Virus record (IMG/VR): IMGVR_UViG_3300049597_000151
Coordinates: 1 to 22,764 of that record
From: a virus
Length of the DNA stretch: 22,764 nucleotides
Strand: one strand, 5' to 3'
In this document: in pieces, positions 20,657 to 22,764 of the stretch
Layout: every line of letters begins with the position of its first letter
Numbering within the stretch: the stretch's first letter is position 1
Program-made: the position numbers and the translations under genes
The notes under the pieces: model-generated
The model's database searches: none
The model's input: only the letters and a program-made list of their open reading frames with translations
What the model was told of the DNA's origin: nothing

Positions 20657-22635
20657 TGCAAGTTGCTGACTTAACCGTTGAAGTTCGCAATAGTTCGCTA
20701 GAGCGTGTTGCCCAGATTACCGAACAAGACCTAGTTGGCTTCACGGTAGTTTTGAGATTCAACAACGTTGGTTCTTGGAAAGCTACATTGCCAGCGGATA
20801 GCCTAGCGGCTGAAGCGCTTAGGCAACCAGGTGCAGGCGTAATTGTTACAGGCCCCGAAGGTGTTATTTTTACGGGTCCAACTACTTCGGCTAAGAAGGT
20901 CCAGACCGCAGAAGACCCAGACGGTATTTGGGAAATCGAAGGCGTGGACGATTCTATTCTTCTACGCGAAAGACTTGCTTACCCAGACCCAAGCGAACCA
21001 GACGCGGGGCTTCAGTCTGTAGCTTATGACGAAATTACCGCGCCAGCTTCAACGGTTCTTTATCACTACGTTAGTGCTAACCTAGGCCCTACCGCGCCGA
21101 TAGAAAGAAAAATAGCTAACTTAGTTCTAGCGCCAGACACCGAACTTGGTTCAACCATTACAGGAAAGCTACGCTTCGAAGTTCTTGGTTCCGCTTTCAA
21201 AAACCTAGTGGCCCCAGACGGGCTAGGCTTTGACATAAAGCAACAAGACGGCGATTTAGTTTTTGCGGTTTACGAACCAGTAGACAGGTCAGGAGACATT
21301 CGGCTAGACGTCGAAAATAACAGGCTTAGCCTTTCTGAATACACTTACCAGAACCCAAGGGCCACCCGTGCCATTGTTGCAGGCCAAGGCCAAGGCGACC
21401 AGCGCGAAATCCTAGAAGTTGCAACTACGGAATCTACCGCATCCGAAACAGCTTGGGGCCGTAGGATTGAAGTCTTCAAAGACCAGCGAGACGCAGAAGA
21501 CGCAGGCTTACTAGAGCAAGCTGGTTTTGAGCTATTAGCCAAAGACGGAAAGACCCTAGAAGGAATTTCAGTCAGACCATCCGACGATGGACTTATGCGT
21601 TACGGATACGATTGGGACCTAGGCGACAAAGTTAGCGTTGTAGCTAATGAAGCGGTAGCAGTTGCGACAGTTACCGAAGTTGCCATTTCAATTACCGAAT
21701 CAGGCGTTTACGTTTTAGCAACCGTTGGAGAACCCGACACAGCTTCAGACGAAACCCGCGGGGCTTCAGTTCAAAGCAATCAAGAAGAACGTATTTCTAA
21801 CCTAGAACGCAACGAACCAACTGGCGGGGGCGGTGGTGGCGGGGGCGGTGGCTCAATAGGCTATTACGGTTCTTTCTATGACATGACAGACCAACCGCTT
21901 GCTTCAATTACAGCCGCACAACCCATTGCTATTGGTCAAACCGCTGAAGCTAACGGCGTAAGTATCGCAAGCGGAAACAGAATCACTTTTCCAAATGCTG
22001 GAACTTACAGCTTGACCTTCTCAATTCAAATTACGAACTCAACTACACAAACCGTAAAATCTGTATTTTGGGTGAAGAAAAATGGCGTTGATTACGCAGA
22101 TTCGTCAACCGAACTTGATTTGCAACCCCGTAAGGGCGCAGGTAATCCCAACCGTCAAGTCTTGACAATCAATTACGTGGCAACCGCCGCGGCAGGAGAT
22201 TACGTTCAAGTTTTTTGGGCTGGGGATAATACTGGACTAACAGTTGAAGCTTTGCCCGCTGGAACTTCTCCAGTTTACCCAGCCGTTCCGTCTATTATTC
22301 TTACGGCAACCCAAGTTGGAAACAGCGGGTTGCACGTTTCCCCAGACGCTCCCGAATCTACTGGTGTTCTTTGGTTAGATACAGACGAACCTTCAAGTAT
22401 TCCAATCCCACCTGGCGGAACTAGCGGCCAAGTATTAGCAAAACTTAGTAACAATGACTACGATACAGAATGGAAAGATGGCGGGGGAACTTTCGCCATC
22501 CAGCTAAACGAACAAAGCATAACCGCAAACTATTCAATCCCTTCAGGTTTTAATGGTGTAAGCGCTGGGCCAATTACAATCGCCAGCGGTGTTACCGTTA
22601 CAATTCCTACTGGGTCTTCTTGGAGCATCGTTTAA
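20656..22635 (+). CDS. Gp37-like tail protein with C1q-like receptor module
   Basis: The 659-residue protein starts in TAATG. Residues 1 to about 365 look like the ReqiPepy6 Gp37-like tail family (VADLTVEVRNSSLERVAQI, NNVGSWKATLPADS, then LRFEVLGSAFKNLVAPDGLGF). A short heptad stretch (QEERISNLERNE) and a run of ten glycines (390-399) lead to an all-beta module (about 400-560; GSFYDMTDQPLASITAAQPI, FPNAGTYSLTFSIQI, YVQVFWAGDNTGL) that resembles C1q/TNF-like jelly rolls. The tail has LWLDTDEP, PPGGTSGQVLAKLSNNDYDTEW and a TIASGVTVTIPTGS end typical of fibre tips. It should bind the host surface. Confidence 0.8.
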   Translation: MQVADLTVEVRNSSLERVAQITEQDLVGFTVVLRFNNVGSWKATLPADSLAAEALRQPGAGVIVTGPEGVIFTGPTTSAKKVQTAEDPDGIWEIEGVDDSILLRERLAYPDPSEPDAGLQSVAYDEITAPASTVLYHYVSANLGPTAPIERKIANLVLAPDTELGSTITGKLRFEVLGSAFKNLVAPDGLGFDIKQQDGDLVFAVYEPVDRSGDIRLDVENNRLSLSEYTYQNPRATRAIVAGQGQGDQREILEVATTESTASETAWGRRIEVFKDQRDAEDAGLLEQAGFELLAKDGKTLEGISVRPSDDGLMRYGYDWDLGDKVSVVANEAVAVATVTEVAISITESGVYVLATVGEPDTASDETRGASVQSNQEERISNLERNEPTGGGGGGGGGGSIGYYGSFYDMTDQPLASITAAQPIAIGQTAEANGVSIASGNRITFPNAGTYSLTFSIQITNSTTQTVKSVFWVKKNGVDYADSSTELDLQPRKGAGNPNRQVLTINYVATAAAGDYVQVFWAGDNTGLTVEALPAGTSPVYPAVPSIILTATQVGNSGLHVSPDAPESTGVLWLDTDEPSSIPIPPGGTSGQVLAKLSNNDYDTEWKDGGGTFAIQLNEQSITANYSIPSGFNGVSAGPITIASGVTVTIPTGSSWSIV

Positions 22636-22764
22636 ATGAGTGAACTAACCGTTGGGCAATTACGCGGGCTAACAGTAAATAGCAACGTGATTAGCGTTCC
22701 GTCTGGACACACACTTTACGCGCCTGGTCACGTTATTCAGGTTGTAAACGTAGACAACGTGGCT
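22636..22764 (+). CDS. N-terminus of a fibre-like tail protein (cut by window edge)
   Basis: ATG 22636 immediately follows the TAA of the previous gene; 43 residues are visible. The motif NVISVPSGHTLYAPGHVIQVVNV is common in tail fibre proteins of aquatic phages, where a strand-rich tail follows. It is probably a second receptor-binding or accessory fibre protein. No further assignment is possible. Confidence 0.65.
   Translation, partial: MSELTVGQLRGLTVNSNVISVPSGHTLYAPGHVIQVVNVDNVA

Overview
The window is a stretch of a tailed, siphovirus-type bacteriophage genome. Every convincing gene lies on the + strand, most neighbours overlap by 1-20 bases (many TAATG or ATGA junctions), and the right half is a textbook head-and-tail operon. 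The family set (P27-like small terminase preceded by an HNH gene, SPP1 gp6-like portal, MuF-like protein, HK97-fold capsid, Gp37-like tail protein) resembles phages of Actinobacteria. The moderate G+C, which I estimate at about 46 percent, and the fibre style fit a low-GC freshwater actinobacterial host, but the host is inference. No integrase, repressor, DNA polymerase, holin or endolysin is in view.

Bases 1-1609: the end of an unknown gene, four small genes of unknown function, a doubtful overlapping lipoprotein-like reading frame, then a strange non-coding block (about 1084-1440). That block consists of A-tracts spaced about 9 bp apart and is flanked by two copies of an imperfect ~60-bp direct repeat.

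Bases 1610-5300: DNA metabolism. An HNH protein, a small gene, an adenine/cytosine-N4 type DNA methyltransferase, an FmdB-type zinc ribbon, a replication-initiator-like protein carrying three 15-bp iterons followed by an A-rich stretch, an OB-fold (SSB-like) protein, a small membrane protein and a RusA-type Holliday-junction resolvase.

Bases 5290-8499: a strong sigma-70-like promoter with a perfect inverted repeat just downstream leads a series of small early-type genes: unknowns, a two-helix membrane protein, zinc-ribbon proteins, an Nmad1/DUF1599 protein and a PD-(D/E)XK-like protein.

Bases 8500-9320: a structured intergenic stretch, an HNH gene whose conserved N-terminus lacks an ATG/GTG/TTG start, and a G/C-rich inverted-repeat island that is the best candidate for a cos site.

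Bases 9321-22764: small and large terminase, portal, MuF-like protein, scaffold, major capsid, four head-tail joining genes, major tail protein, tail assembly chaperone with a -1 frameshift, tape measure, distal tail protein, a Gp37-like tail protein fused to a C1q-like module, and the start of another fibre-like gene. Hairpins separate the scaffold, capsid and major tail genes from their neighbours.

A window-wide signal: reading every line by eye I found no GATC, no GTAC and no CCGG, which suggests selection against host restriction sites.
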